Part shown: positions 1 through 6,777 of the stretch, piece by piece
Position numbering within the stretch: the first letter of the stretch is position 1
Layout of the letters: the number at the start of each line of letters is the position of its first letter
Assembly (NCBI GenBank): GCA_007120565.1
Contig: SKNK01000387.1
Coordinates: 1 to 7,669 of the forward strand
Length of the DNA: 7,669 nucleotides
Reading direction: 5' to 3'
Source of the DNA: Nitriliruptoraceae bacterium
GTDB taxonomy: Bacteria > Actinomycetota > Nitriliruptoria > Nitriliruptorales > Nitriliruptoraceae
Translations under genes and position numbers: made by a program
Notes under the pieces: model-generated
What the model saw: the letters and a program-made list of their open reading frames with translations, nothing else
Databases searched by the model: none
Told to the model about the DNA's origin: nothing

Positions 1-2
1 AC

Positions 3-1613
<1,611 letters not shown>

Positions 1614-1632
1614 GGGGGAGGGCCATCGAGGA

Positions 1633-1654
1633 GGGGCGTCGCCCCGGTTGGGGC
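1633..1654. terminator. Possible hairpins between convergent genes
   Basis: Two short GC stems share the same C run. GGGGC at 1633-1637 pairs with GCCCC at 1641-1645, and GCCCC at 1641-1645 pairs with GGGGC at 1650-1654, so they exclude each other. They lie 20 bases after the E1 stop and before the minus-strand stop at 1677, a sensible place for a two-way terminator. There is no T tract, so this is weak. Confidence 0.25.
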
Positions 1655-1676
1655 CATGGTGCAGGGTCCAGCCGGA

Positions 1677-2057
1677 TCAGCCGCAGGACGCTGGTGGACC
1701 CCGGTCGGATCCGGCGTCAAGCAGGTAGGCGGTGTCGAGATCTCCTCCCAGCCGAACCCAGGCGACGGACTGGCCACCGGCGGCGTGATGCTCCCTACGG
1801 CGTTGGCTGGGCTCCGACTCATCGACGAGCACCAGTTCGTCGTCCACCCCCACGTCGCCGGACGCGGACCCACAGTCCTCGCTGGTCTCTCCGCGCCACT
1901 CGAACTCGAACTCGTGGACCGGGTCACGGTGACGTCCGGCGCCGTGGCGACCCGCTACGTCCCCCGTACGTAGCCAGCGCGGAACCACAGCAGTGGCCGT
2001 CGCTAGGTGTTTGCCCGGGTGACCGTCCCAGGGCCGCAGGCCACGTGCCGCGATCAT
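1677..2057 (-). CDS. Hypothetical protein downstream of the PNPOx gene
   Basis: An unrecognised protein of 126 residues. It is called mainly from its start: the ATG at 2057-2055 is preceded by the purine-rich GGAGGTGGGGAG with three bases between, and lies only 24 bases after the stop of the PNPOx-like gene, as expected for the second gene of an operon. The second base of the codon is the least GC-rich across most of it, as in coding DNA. Residues 1-45 are rich in Arg, His and Gly and look poorly conserved. Residues 48-118 read like a folded acidic protein, with an FEFEW strand at 50-54, DDELVLVDE at 72-80 and AWVRLGGDLDTAYLLD at 99-114. There is no signal peptide, membrane helix or known motif. 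An overlapping plus-strand frame (1656-1973) is the main rival and cannot be excluded on base composition, but its ribosome site is weak. No function is proposed. Confidence 0.45.
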   Translation of the reverse strand: MIAARGLRPWDGHPGKHLATATAVVPRWLRTGDVAGRHGAGRHRDPVHEFEFEWRGETSEDCGSASGDVGVDDELVLVDESEPSQRRREHHAAGGQSVAWVRLGGDLDTAYLLDAGSDRGPPASCG

Positions 2058-2060
2058 GGT

Positions 2061-2072
2061 CTCCCCACCTCC
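2061..2072 (-). promoter_or_regulatory. Strong Shine-Dalgarno site for the 1677-2057 gene
   Basis: On the minus strand this reads GGAGGTGGGGAG, followed by ACC and ATG. It is among the best ribosome binding sites in the window and has no other gene to serve. It decides both the strand and the start of the hypothetical gene. Confidence 0.6.
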
Positions 2073-2081
2073 GGCGAAGGG

Positions 2082-2513
2082 TCAGGCGTTCCAACGCTCT
2101 GTTCCGCCCACGCCGTACTGGCGCAGCAGTAGGGCTCGGGTCGGCTGGATGGCCATGAAGGCGGTGCCGGGGGAGTTGTCGGGGCCGCCTGGCGAGAAGG
2201 CGTTGAGGTCGTAGTCGAACACGCTGTCCCAGAGGCGGCGCTTGGTGTCGAGGTCGGTGAAGACCTCGGCAGTTCCCCACAACTCCACGCCGTCGCCGAC
2301 CTCGGTGACCTGCCAGTGCAGCGCGACCTTGGGGTTGTCGGTGACGTTGCGGGCCTTGACCGAGTCAGTGCCGCACATGGTCCACAGCACGTCGCCTTCC
2401 CAGCACGGGTGCACCGGCGTGACGTCGGGCTCACCGTCGGCACCGACGGTGGCCAGGTGCACCCAAGGGCTCAGGTTGGTGGCGAAGGTCCTGATGTCGT
2501 CGAGCGTCGTCAT
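2082..2513 (-). CDS. Pyridoxamine 5'-phosphate oxidase-like (split-barrel flavin/F420-binding) protein
   Basis: A small split-beta-barrel protein of 143 residues, the usual size of single-domain PNPOx-like proteins. These bind FMN, F420 or haem and mostly carry out unknown redox steps in the cytoplasm. The recognisable core is WVHLATVGADGEPDVTPV at 17-34 (first two strands), then VLWTMCG at 42-48, SVKARNVTDNPKVALHW at 51-67 (the typical helix and strand with Lys-Ala-Arg-Asn), and VELWGTAEVFTD at 76-87. The ATG at 2513 has GGAG seven bases upstream. The true PNPOx catalytic signature for vitamin B6 synthesis is not evident, so a B6 role is unlikely. A gap of 255 bases to the cupin gene, with two inverted repeats in it, suggests its own promoter. 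The hypothetical gene 1677-2057 follows closely and is probably co-transcribed. Confidence 0.85.
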   Translation of the reverse strand: MTTLDDIRTFATNLSPWVHLATVGADGEPDVTPVHPCWEGDVLWTMCGTDSVKARNVTDNPKVALHWQVTEVGDGVELWGTAEVFTDLDTKRRLWDSVFDYDLNAFSPGGPDNSPGTAFMAIQPTRALLLRQYGVGGTERWNA

Positions 2514-2537
2514 GCCGGTACTCCGGGTGTCGTGAGG

Positions 2538-2549
2538 TCGAGAACTCGA
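2538..2549. promoter_or_regulatory. Inverted repeat near the PNPOx start
   Basis: TCGAG-AA-CTCGA is a perfect 5-bp inverted repeat with a two-base centre. It lies about 25 bases upstream of the PNPOx start codon, where a bound repressor would block transcription or initiation. It is short, so chance is possible. Confidence 0.3.
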
Positions 2550-2571
2550 TCGTGGCCGTCGAGCGGATCGG

Positions 2572-2591
2572 CGAACAGCTAGGGCTGTTCG
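2572..2591. promoter_or_regulatory. 8-bp perfect inverted repeat upstream of the PNPOx gene
   Basis: CGAACAGC, four bases (TAGG), then GCTGTTCG. The arms match perfectly. The site lies 59 bases upstream of the PNPOx start and 178 bases past the cupin stop, so an operator fits the spacing better than a cupin terminator. No T tract follows on either strand. Confidence 0.45.
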
Positions 2592-2768
2592 TGCGCACGA
2601 TCAGGGCCGTGCGAGCTGGGATCGGGTCGGCGCCCTGGGGCTTCGCCCGCGGCACTTGAGCGGTCGAACCAGCCAGCGGGGCGAGGCATCCGATCCGAAG
2701 GAGCCCGCAGCTTAGGGGAGCCTCGGCGGTGGCCGCCGTACCTCCCGATGTGGGCCGCCCCGCCCGCG

Positions 2769-3158
2769 TCAGTCGGCGTCTCGCGAAGGCATCGCGACCG
2801 TGAGCAGCACGACGGCGTCGGTCTCGGCACGAAGGTCGTGTGCGGCCGGGGGTACCGCGGCCCACTGATGTTGGTGGAGCTGCAGTTCGCTGTCTCCGGT
2901 TCGCATGATCACGTGGCCCAACAGCACCTGGAGTGTCGCAGGGCCGGGTGCGTGATGCTCCTCCAGTCGCTGGCCCGAGGCGATGGCCAGCAGCGTCTGT
3001 TTCAGCGGCGCACCCGCGCCCGGTGTGAGCGTGCGGGCCGCCCGACCGGCAGCGAGCTCTCGGGCCTGATCGAGGAGGTCGTTGGCTGCCTCGACAAGAT
3101 CGAACGCGCCCTCCGGTTGTTCGGGATCTCGACGCTCGGCGTGAAGGTCGTTGACCAT
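2769..3158 (-). CDS. Small cupin-domain protein
   Basis: A 129-residue single-cupin protein. The ATG at 3158 is chosen because GGAGGAG lies eight bases upstream; the frame is open much further, but that longer part belongs to the ATPase remnant. Residues 1-45 are a charged helical N-terminus. Residues 48-122 form the barrel. Motif 1 runs from G62 to G81 (SGQRLEEHHAPGPATLQVLLG, with His68/His69 and Gln77 where metal ligands are expected), and motif 2 is around WAAVPPAAHDL at 99-109 with His107. A glutamine replaces the usual motif-1 glutamate. Small cupins of this type bind a metal and often act as sensors or isomerases; the substrate is unknown. The product is probably cytoplasmic, with no signal peptide. 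A strong inverted repeat lies just upstream (3180-3210), suggesting direct control. It follows the ATPase pseudogene on the same strand with 104 bases between. Confidence 0.8.
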   Translation of the reverse strand: MVNDLHAERRDPEQPEGAFDLVEAANDLLDQARELAAGRAARTLTPGAGAPLKQTLLAIASGQRLEEHHAPGPATLQVLLGHVIMRTGDSELQLHQHQWAAVPPAAHDLRAETDAVVLLTVAMPSRDAD

Positions 3159-3179
3159 GCTAGGTGCTCCTCCGGGTTG

Positions 3180-3210
3180 GGTGGCCACACGTCCGATGTG
3201 GCTGGCCACC
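3180..3210. promoter_or_regulatory. Nested inverted repeats upstream of the cupin gene
   Basis: An outer pair GGTGGCCA (3180-3187) and TGGCCACC (3203-3210) and an overlapping inner pair GCCACA (3184-3189) and TGTGGC (3197-3202) are all perfect. The element lies 22 to 52 bases upstream of the cupin start, just before its ribosome site. It may be an operator or a leader hairpin. It could also end transcription from the ATPase remnant, but no T tract is present. Confidence 0.5.
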
Positions 3211-3262
3211 ACGCTTCTACCTGCTGGACAACGTACGGCGACCGTGCACCTCACGCAGCTGG

Positions 3263-3926
3263 CTACAGGATCATCGGAGCCGCAGAACCGTGGAGGAGCG
3301 GAGGCGACCATCCGGACAGATGCCGTAGATGGCGCTGTGGTTCGTCGAGGAACGCTCGCCAGGGACCAGCCAGGGACCAGGTCGGTGTCGTCCCTAGCGA
3401 TCTCGTGGCGTCCTTCATCGTCGAGTTCCCAGATCGTGGCTCCCCAGGCGTGTGGCTGGCGAGGGTTGCGGTCGACACCGTCGAGGTAGTCATGCAGCAG
3501 TCCCGCGCGGAGGAAGAAGCCGGCTGGTGACGTCTGGGGGTGGGTGCGGGCCATGAGGTGTCAGCGAAGCGGAGTATCGTCTCGGTGGTCGTCGGTGAGC
3601 ACGGCCGGGCCCGACATCCGTGGGTGGCTGGCTTCGAACCCGGCTCGTGGGTAGATCGCCGCGATGACCTCGAGCAGGGTCGACTTCCCGGTGCCGTTCT
3701 CGCCCAGCAGGATCGTCACGCCAGCGGGGATCTCGAGTCCTCCTGCGTCGATCAGTTCCCGGACGACCGGGACCGTGAAGGGCCAGGCATCGAGTTCCAC
3801 GTCGGGGTAGGGCGCCCACTCGACCCGCTCGAGGTGTCGTGTGGTCCCATCGGTCCCGTCCACGTTCGTCGTGCCGCGAACGTAGTGCTCAGCCCGCCGG
3901 TTCTTGCCGTGGCTGGTGGACGTCAC
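3263..3926 (-). pseudogene. Decayed AAA-type ATPase (COG3910-like predicted ATPase)
   Basis: Remnant of a small P-loop ATPase. Its GTG at 3926-3924 overlaps the TGA of the upstream oxidoreductase gene as GTGA, so the intact gene would have been translationally coupled. The first part has the family's N-terminal strand region, then LEIPAGVTILLGENGTGKST (Walker A GENGTGKS, about 3350-3360 bases being the C-terminal end instead). An in-frame TGA at 3563-3561 then stops it. The same frame resumes with AGFFLRAGLLHDYLDG, typical of the segment after Walker A. It then jumps to GATIWELDDEGRHEIARDDTDLV, typical of the C-terminal end, with no signature, Walker B or switch histidine region between. At an 11-bp duplication (3359-3380) the frame changes and WRAFLDEPQRHLRHL, the family's C-terminal motif, follows in a second frame to a stop at 3263. 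A nonsense codon, an internal loss and a frame change together make a functional product very unlikely. Readthrough or recoding is a remote alternative. Confidence 0.82.
3359..3380. repeat. 11-bp perfect tandem duplication inside the ATPase remnant
   Basis: CCAGGGACCAG occurs twice in a row (3359-3369 and 3370-3380). It sits exactly where the ATPase remnant changes reading frame. Removing one copy does not by itself join the two homologous segments in frame, so at least one more small change is needed. Confidence 0.9.
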
Positions 3927-4297
3927 ACGGAGGCGAGGTCCATCCGGAGGAACTCGGTGATGCGGAGCACCCTTGGCGGACGCGGCGTCTCGTCGGAGAT
4001 GACCTCGAAGGCTTCCTCCTTGCTGATGAGGCGTGGGGCGGTGAGTTCCTCGTGTCGGCCGTCGACGCGAAGGCGCGCACGCTTGTCCGCCAGGATGTTC
4101 TGCACCCAGTCCGAGCCCGATCCGTACACCAGAACGAAGACGTAGCCGCCGTCGACCGGGTGGGCATCCAGCGGCGTGTGGTGCGTCACGCCGGAGACGC
4201 GACCGACGTGGGTCAGGACCGGCCACTTCCCGCTCGTGATCGCGCGAGGGTTGAACACGCGTTTGTTGATGTGTCCCCACCACCTCGGCATCGGCAT
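3923..4297 (-). CDS. Deazaflavin (F420)-dependent nitroreductase family oxidoreductase, Ddn-like
   Basis: A 124-residue protein of the Ddn-like split-barrel family. These are actinobacterial enzymes that use reduced F420 to reduce quinones, nitro compounds or other hydrophobic substrates. Diagnostic parts are NKRVFNP at 11-17, GKWPVLTHVGRVSGVTHHTPL at 23-43 (the strand-turn with Gly-Arg-x-Ser-Gly that binds the cofactor phosphate region) and YGSGSDWVQNILA at 58-70. The ATG at 4297 is chosen because AAGGAG lies six bases upstream; the longer open frame to 4513 runs into the regulator gene. It is divergent from the TetR gene, with twin operators and a promoter between, so TetR almost certainly controls it. 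Its last codons overlap the GTG of the ATPase remnant. The true substrate is unknown; FMN use instead of F420 cannot be ruled out from sequence alone. Confidence 0.87.
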   Translation of the reverse strand: MPMPRWWGHINKRVFNPRAITSGKWPVLTHVGRVSGVTHHTPLDAHPVDGGYVFVLVYGSGSDWVQNILADKRARLRVDGRHEELTAPRLISKEEAFEVISDETPRPPRVLRITEFLRMDLASV

Positions 4298-4357
4298 CAG
4301 GTTCTCCTTCGCGCCAGCGGGCTGGTCGAGGTCTCGAGCGGGCATCCGTACCGGAAA

Positions 4358-4371
4358 CTTACGAGCGTAAG
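4358..4371. promoter_or_regulatory. TetR operator 1
   Basis: CTTACG-AG-CGTAAG is a perfect 14-bp inverted repeat in the divergent space between the oxidoreductase and TetR genes. It lies at or just after the predicted minus-strand -10 and is repeated 19 bp away. Confidence 0.8.
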
Positions 4372-4398
4372 GATGCCTTACGTATGTAAGCTTGTCAA
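4370..4398 (-). promoter_or_regulatory. Promoter of the oxidoreductase gene
   Basis: On the minus strand there is a perfect TTGACA at 4398-4393, a 17-base spacer, and CATCCT at 4375-4370 as a weak -10 that keeps the important A2 and T6. Operator 2 fills the spacer and operator 1 overlaps the -10 edge, so bound repressor would exclude RNA polymerase. Confidence 0.55.
4377..4390. promoter_or_regulatory. TetR operator 2
   Basis: CTTACG-TA-TGTAAG matches operator 1 at both arms with one mismatch in the symmetry. The two 14-bp sites start 19 bp apart. Operator 2 lies 34 bases upstream of the TetR start, so autoregulation is also likely. Confidence 0.78.
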
Positions 4399-4424
4399 CG
4401 CCCAGCCTCACCGACGGAGTCGTT

Positions 4425-5075
4425 GTGCCGCCATCGCGGGAACCGCTCAGTAGAGACCGCATCCTGCAGGCCGCGATCCGGGTCGCGGACGGGGGCGGCG
4501 TCGAGGCCATCACGATGCGGCGAGTCGCGCAGGAGCTGGGAGTGGAGGCGATGTCGCTCTACCACCACGTGCCGAACAAGGACGCGATCCTCGACGGCGT
4601 GATCGACCAGGTGTTCGCCGCGATCGAACTGCCCCCGCCCGAGTACGACGACTGGCGTGACGCCATCCGCGCACGCGCTCACTCCGCGCGTGCGGTGCTG
4701 TCGCAGCACAGCTGGGCGCTCGGGCTGATGGACTCGCGACGCAACCCGGGACCCGCGACGCTACGCCACCACGATGCCGTCCTGGGAATGCTCCGGGATG
4801 CGGGCTTCACGCTGCCGATGAGCGCGCACGCCATCTCGGTCATCGACAGCTACATCGGTGGGTTCGTCCTGCAGGAAGCGAGCCTGCCCCTGAAGACGCC
4901 CAACGAGGTCGAGGACGTGGCGGGTGCCATCCTCGATCACCTACCGCCCGACGAGTTCCCCTACCTGACGGAGATGATCGTCGACCACGCCCTGCAGCCC
5001 GGCTACGACTACCAGGACGAGTTCGCCTTCGGCCTCTCCCTGATCCTCGATGCGCTCGAAGCGCGGCGGAGATGA
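4425..5075 (+). CDS. TetR/AcrR-family transcriptional repressor
   Basis: A one-component repressor of 216 residues, normal for the family. I start at the GTG at 4425 because ACGGAG lies five bases upstream and the protein then begins with Pro-Pro-Ser-Arg-Glu-Pro-Leu-Ser, a common opening in this subgroup. A TTG at 4392 would extend it by 11 residues but has no ribosome site and abuts operator 2. The N-terminal helix-turn-helix covers about 10-55: helix RDRILQAAIRVADGGG, then ITMRRVAQELG, then the recognition helix VEAMSLYHHVPNK, which is highly typical. The rest is the helical ligand-binding and dimer domain of the tetracycline-repressor-like type. The twin palindromes between it and the divergent oxidoreductase are its most likely targets. 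The inducer is unknown, plausibly a hydrophobic or electrophilic compound handled by the oxidoreductase. Confidence 0.93.
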   Translation: MPPSREPLSRDRILQAAIRVADGGGVEAITMRRVAQELGVEAMSLYHHVPNKDAILDGVIDQVFAAIELPPPEYDDWRDAIRARAHSARAVLSQHSWALGLMDSRRNPGPATLRHHDAVLGMLRDAGFTLPMSAHAISVIDSYIGGFVLQEASLPLKTPNEVEDVAGAILDHLPPDEFPYLTEMIVDHALQPGYDYQDEFAFGLSLILDALEARRR

Positions 5076-5090
5076 TGGTCGAGACGACCA
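5076..5090. terminator. Hairpin directly after the TetR stop
   Basis: TGGTCG-AGA-CGACCA is a perfect 6-bp stem with a three-base loop, beginning at the first base after the TGA. There is no T run, so it may be a weak or Rho-assisted terminator. Confidence 0.4.
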
Positions 5091-5121
5091 CGTGAGCGCG
5101 CAGCTTGCCCAACAGCTCACG
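5091..5121. terminator. Second hairpin between the convergent TetR and NUDIX genes
   Basis: CGTGAGC at 5091-5097 and GCTCACG at 5115-5121 are perfect inverted repeats with a 17-base loop. It lies in the 65-base gap between the two stops and would be transcribed from both sides. No T tract is seen. Confidence 0.35.
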
Positions 5122-5140
5122 ACACCACGAGCGGCGATCC

Positions 5141-5617
5141 TCACGGGAATGGATGGCCGTTCTCGAGGTAGAACGTCTGCCTCTCCGCCACCGCGACAAG
5201 GGCATGCTCGATGCGGCGACGCAGCCTCGGGACCGCCAGAGTGGGCAGTTCCTCGGGAGCAACCAACCGCCAGCTTCGCAACTCGTTGGCTGCTAACTCG
5301 ATCTGGTCGGACCGAGCCGCATCGACGATCCCGCCATCGAACACGAACATGATCGACTCGGTGCGTTCCGGCTCTGGATGCTGGTAGTCGATCACGAGCA
5401 GTCGGCCGGGCGTGAGCTCGACCCCGATCTCTTCACCGACCTCACGGGCCGCACACTCGCGGGGGGACTCGTCGACCTCCACCGCTCCACCCGGGATCTC
5501 CCAGTTGGGCTTGTAGGTCGGCTCGACCAGCAGGACTCGACCGCTGCGATCCCGTACGAGCAGACCCGCACCCATCCGTTTGGCTGGCAGCGACCGCTGG
5601 AACTCCAACGTGGACAC
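5141..5617 (-). CDS. NUDIX hydrolase
   Basis: NUDIX enzymes hydrolyse a nucleoside diphosphate linked to another group, for example oxidised nucleotides or nucleotide sugars, using Mg2+ or Mn2+. The protein has 158 residues from the GTG at 5617. The complete NUDIX box is at 44-66: G44, E50, then REVGEEIGV at 58-66, with all metal-binding glutamates present. Just before it, VLLVEPTYKPNWEIPGG at 28-44 is typical of a common actinobacterial subgroup. The start is not certain: GGGAG lies only three bases before the GTG, and the nearby TTG four codons later is an alternative; starting at ATG (residue 15) would cut the first strand. It lies 83 bases downstream of the diguanylate cyclase on the same strand and may share its transcript. 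The substrate cannot be told from sequence. Confidence 0.9.
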   Translation of the reverse strand: MSTLEFQRSLPAKRMGAGLLVRDRSGRVLLVEPTYKPNWEIPGGAVEVDESPRECAAREVGEEIGVELTPGRLLVIDYQHPEPERTESIMFVFDGGIVDAARSDQIELAANELRSWRLVAPEELPTLAVPRLRRRIEHALVAVAERQTFYLENGHPFP

Positions 5618-5700
5618 GATCTCCCGCCGACGACGGCACGGCAACGCTACACCGTTGGGGTCGTTGATGTCCGCCGTGGGGGCTGCCTGCCTGTGCGGCC

Positions 5701-6777
5701 TTAGGTGTGCGGTGCTCTCTTGGTGTGCAACTTGGCCTGATACAGCTGTCGGTCGGCGCGTTCCAGACAGGCGTCGAGGTCTTCGCCGATGTGACGTGAG
5801 GCGATACCGGAGCACCACAAGCCGACCGAGGAGGCCTGTAGCCGGCGCACCAGGGAGTGTGCAGCCGCTTCATCGGTGTCGGGTAAGAGGAAAGCGAACT
5901 CGTCTCCACCGAGGCGGCAGACGACATCGCGCGGTCGCAGCCCGATGGTCCACTCGAGGGCGAGTTCTGCGAGCAGCCGGTCGCCGGCCGCGTGACCTTC
6001 GCGATCGTTGACACGTTTGAAGTCGTTGAGATCTACGACCACGAAGGTCAGCGGCGTGGAACCGCGTTCAGCGTTGGCGATCTCTCGAAGGGCTGCGTGA
6101 CGGAACCCGGCGCGGTTCGGCAGGCCGGTCAACGGATCGGTGAGGCTGAGCGATCGTAGATGGATGGTCAGCCAGGACAGCACTTCCCCTGCAGCCAGGC
6201 ACGCCAGGGCGGGGGTGAGCCAGACCGTCACCCCCATGAGGACGGGTTCACTCAGGAGTAGTCCTGCCGCGAGGAGCGTCATCGTCGCGGCGACGTAGAG
6301 GCGTGCGACCGGTCGCGGCATGAACGCGGCGACGTACATCACGATGAGCAGGTAGCAGAATGCGATCGACATGGCTCCTGCACCGGTCGCCGCGTTCGCG
6401 ACCAGGACCGTGGTTGCCGCCAGATAGATGATGACGTTGAGATGGATCAGAGGCCAGGGCGGCGTTGGCGAGCCGAGCTGCCACAACGCCACCGCGAGCG
6501 TGATGGCGATCACGGCCGCGATGGCGTTGAGCCTCGCGGGAGAGGTAGGTGTCAAAGGGGCGAGGGCACCGACGGTGGCCATCGCCGCACCCGCGATGTC
6601 GAGCAGCACCAGCGACCAGACCGCCGCTGGCCTGCCCCGCCACTGGTCCTTCTGCATGAGCGTGTCCCGGTCCTCAGCCACGGTCGGCCGGGACGACATG
6701 GGCGCCCGTCGACCGCTCAGCGGTGACTCTGCCGTGGGAAGCAGGTGCCGCAGCGGCCGGGATGGTCGTCTCGCCAT
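5701..6777 (-). CDS. Membrane-anchored GGDEF diguanylate cyclase
   Basis: Makes cyclic di-GMP from two GTP at the inner face of the membrane. The protein has 358 residues from the ATG at 6777, chosen because AAAGG lies six bases upstream; starts at 6831, 6699 and 6657 are possible. Residues 1-45 are Arg/Pro-rich and polar. Residues 51-205 hold about six hydrophobic segments (near 52-74, 82-102, 108-130, 133-153, 157-175 and 178-203), an unassigned membrane sensor. The GGDEF domain follows from SLTDPLTGLPNR at 211-222. Asp249 in VVVDLNDFK is the metal-binding residue, and the intact active site GGDEF is at 290-294. RPRD at 281-284, five residues before GGDEF, is the inhibitory site that binds product, so feedback inhibition is expected. 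No EAL or HD-GYP domain is attached. A NUDIX gene lies 83 bases downstream. What the sensor detects is unknown. Confidence 0.92.
   Translation of the reverse strand: MARRPSRPLRHLLPTAESPLSGRRAPMSSRPTVAEDRDTLMQKDQWRGRPAAVWSLVLLDIAGAAMATVGALAPLTPTSPARLNAIAAVIAITLAVALWQLGSPTPPWPLIHLNVIIYLAATTVLVANAATGAGAMSIAFCYLLIVMYVAAFMPRPVARLYVAATMTLLAAGLLLSEPVLMGVTVWLTPALACLAAGEVLSWLTIHLRSLSLTDPLTGLPNRAGFRHAALREIANAERGSTPLTFVVVDLNDFKRVNDREGHAAGDRLLAELALEWTIGLRPRDVVCRLGGDEFAFLLPDTDEAAAHSLVRRLQASSVGLWCSGIASRHIGEDLDACLERADRQLYQAKLHTKRAPHT

Larger units (their letters stand above)
2514..2768. other. Intergenic region upstream of the PNPOx gene
   Basis: 255 bases between the cupin stop and the PNPOx start. No convincing gene is seen on either strand. 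It holds the PNPOx ribosome site, two inverted repeats (2538-2549 and 2572-2591) and the self-complementary octamer GTGCGCAC at 2591-2598. I could not place a clear -35/-10 pair. Confidence 0.6.

Noticed and set aside
1656..1973. Plus-strand frame of 105 residues after the E1 gene
   Set aside because: Weak ribosome site and no recognised family. The overlapping minus-strand frame has a far better start signal and operon position. It remains the main rival, not excluded.
2591..2598. GTGCGCAC palindrome as an independent operator
   Set aside because: An 8-bp self-complementary GC-rich word is common in DNA of this composition, and it overlaps the edge of a stronger repeat.
2748..3530. Long plus-strand frame of 260 residues
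   Set aside because: It is antisense to the cupin and ATPase remnant, both of which have clear family motifs. Its protein has no recognisable motif.
2769..3554. One 261-residue minus-strand protein
   Set aside because: The frame joins the tail of the ATPase remnant to the cupin by chance. A strong ribosome site at 3167-3173 and the cupin fold show that the real gene starts at 3158.
3561..3563. TGA as selenocysteine or programmed recoding
   Set aside because: No cysteine-type site is expected there in the family, no recoding structure was seen, and the gene has further damage downstream.
3923..4513. Longer oxidoreductase from 4513
   Set aside because: The extra N-terminus crosses the twin operators and enters the TetR gene. 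The ATG at 4297 has an ideal ribosome site and matches the family length.
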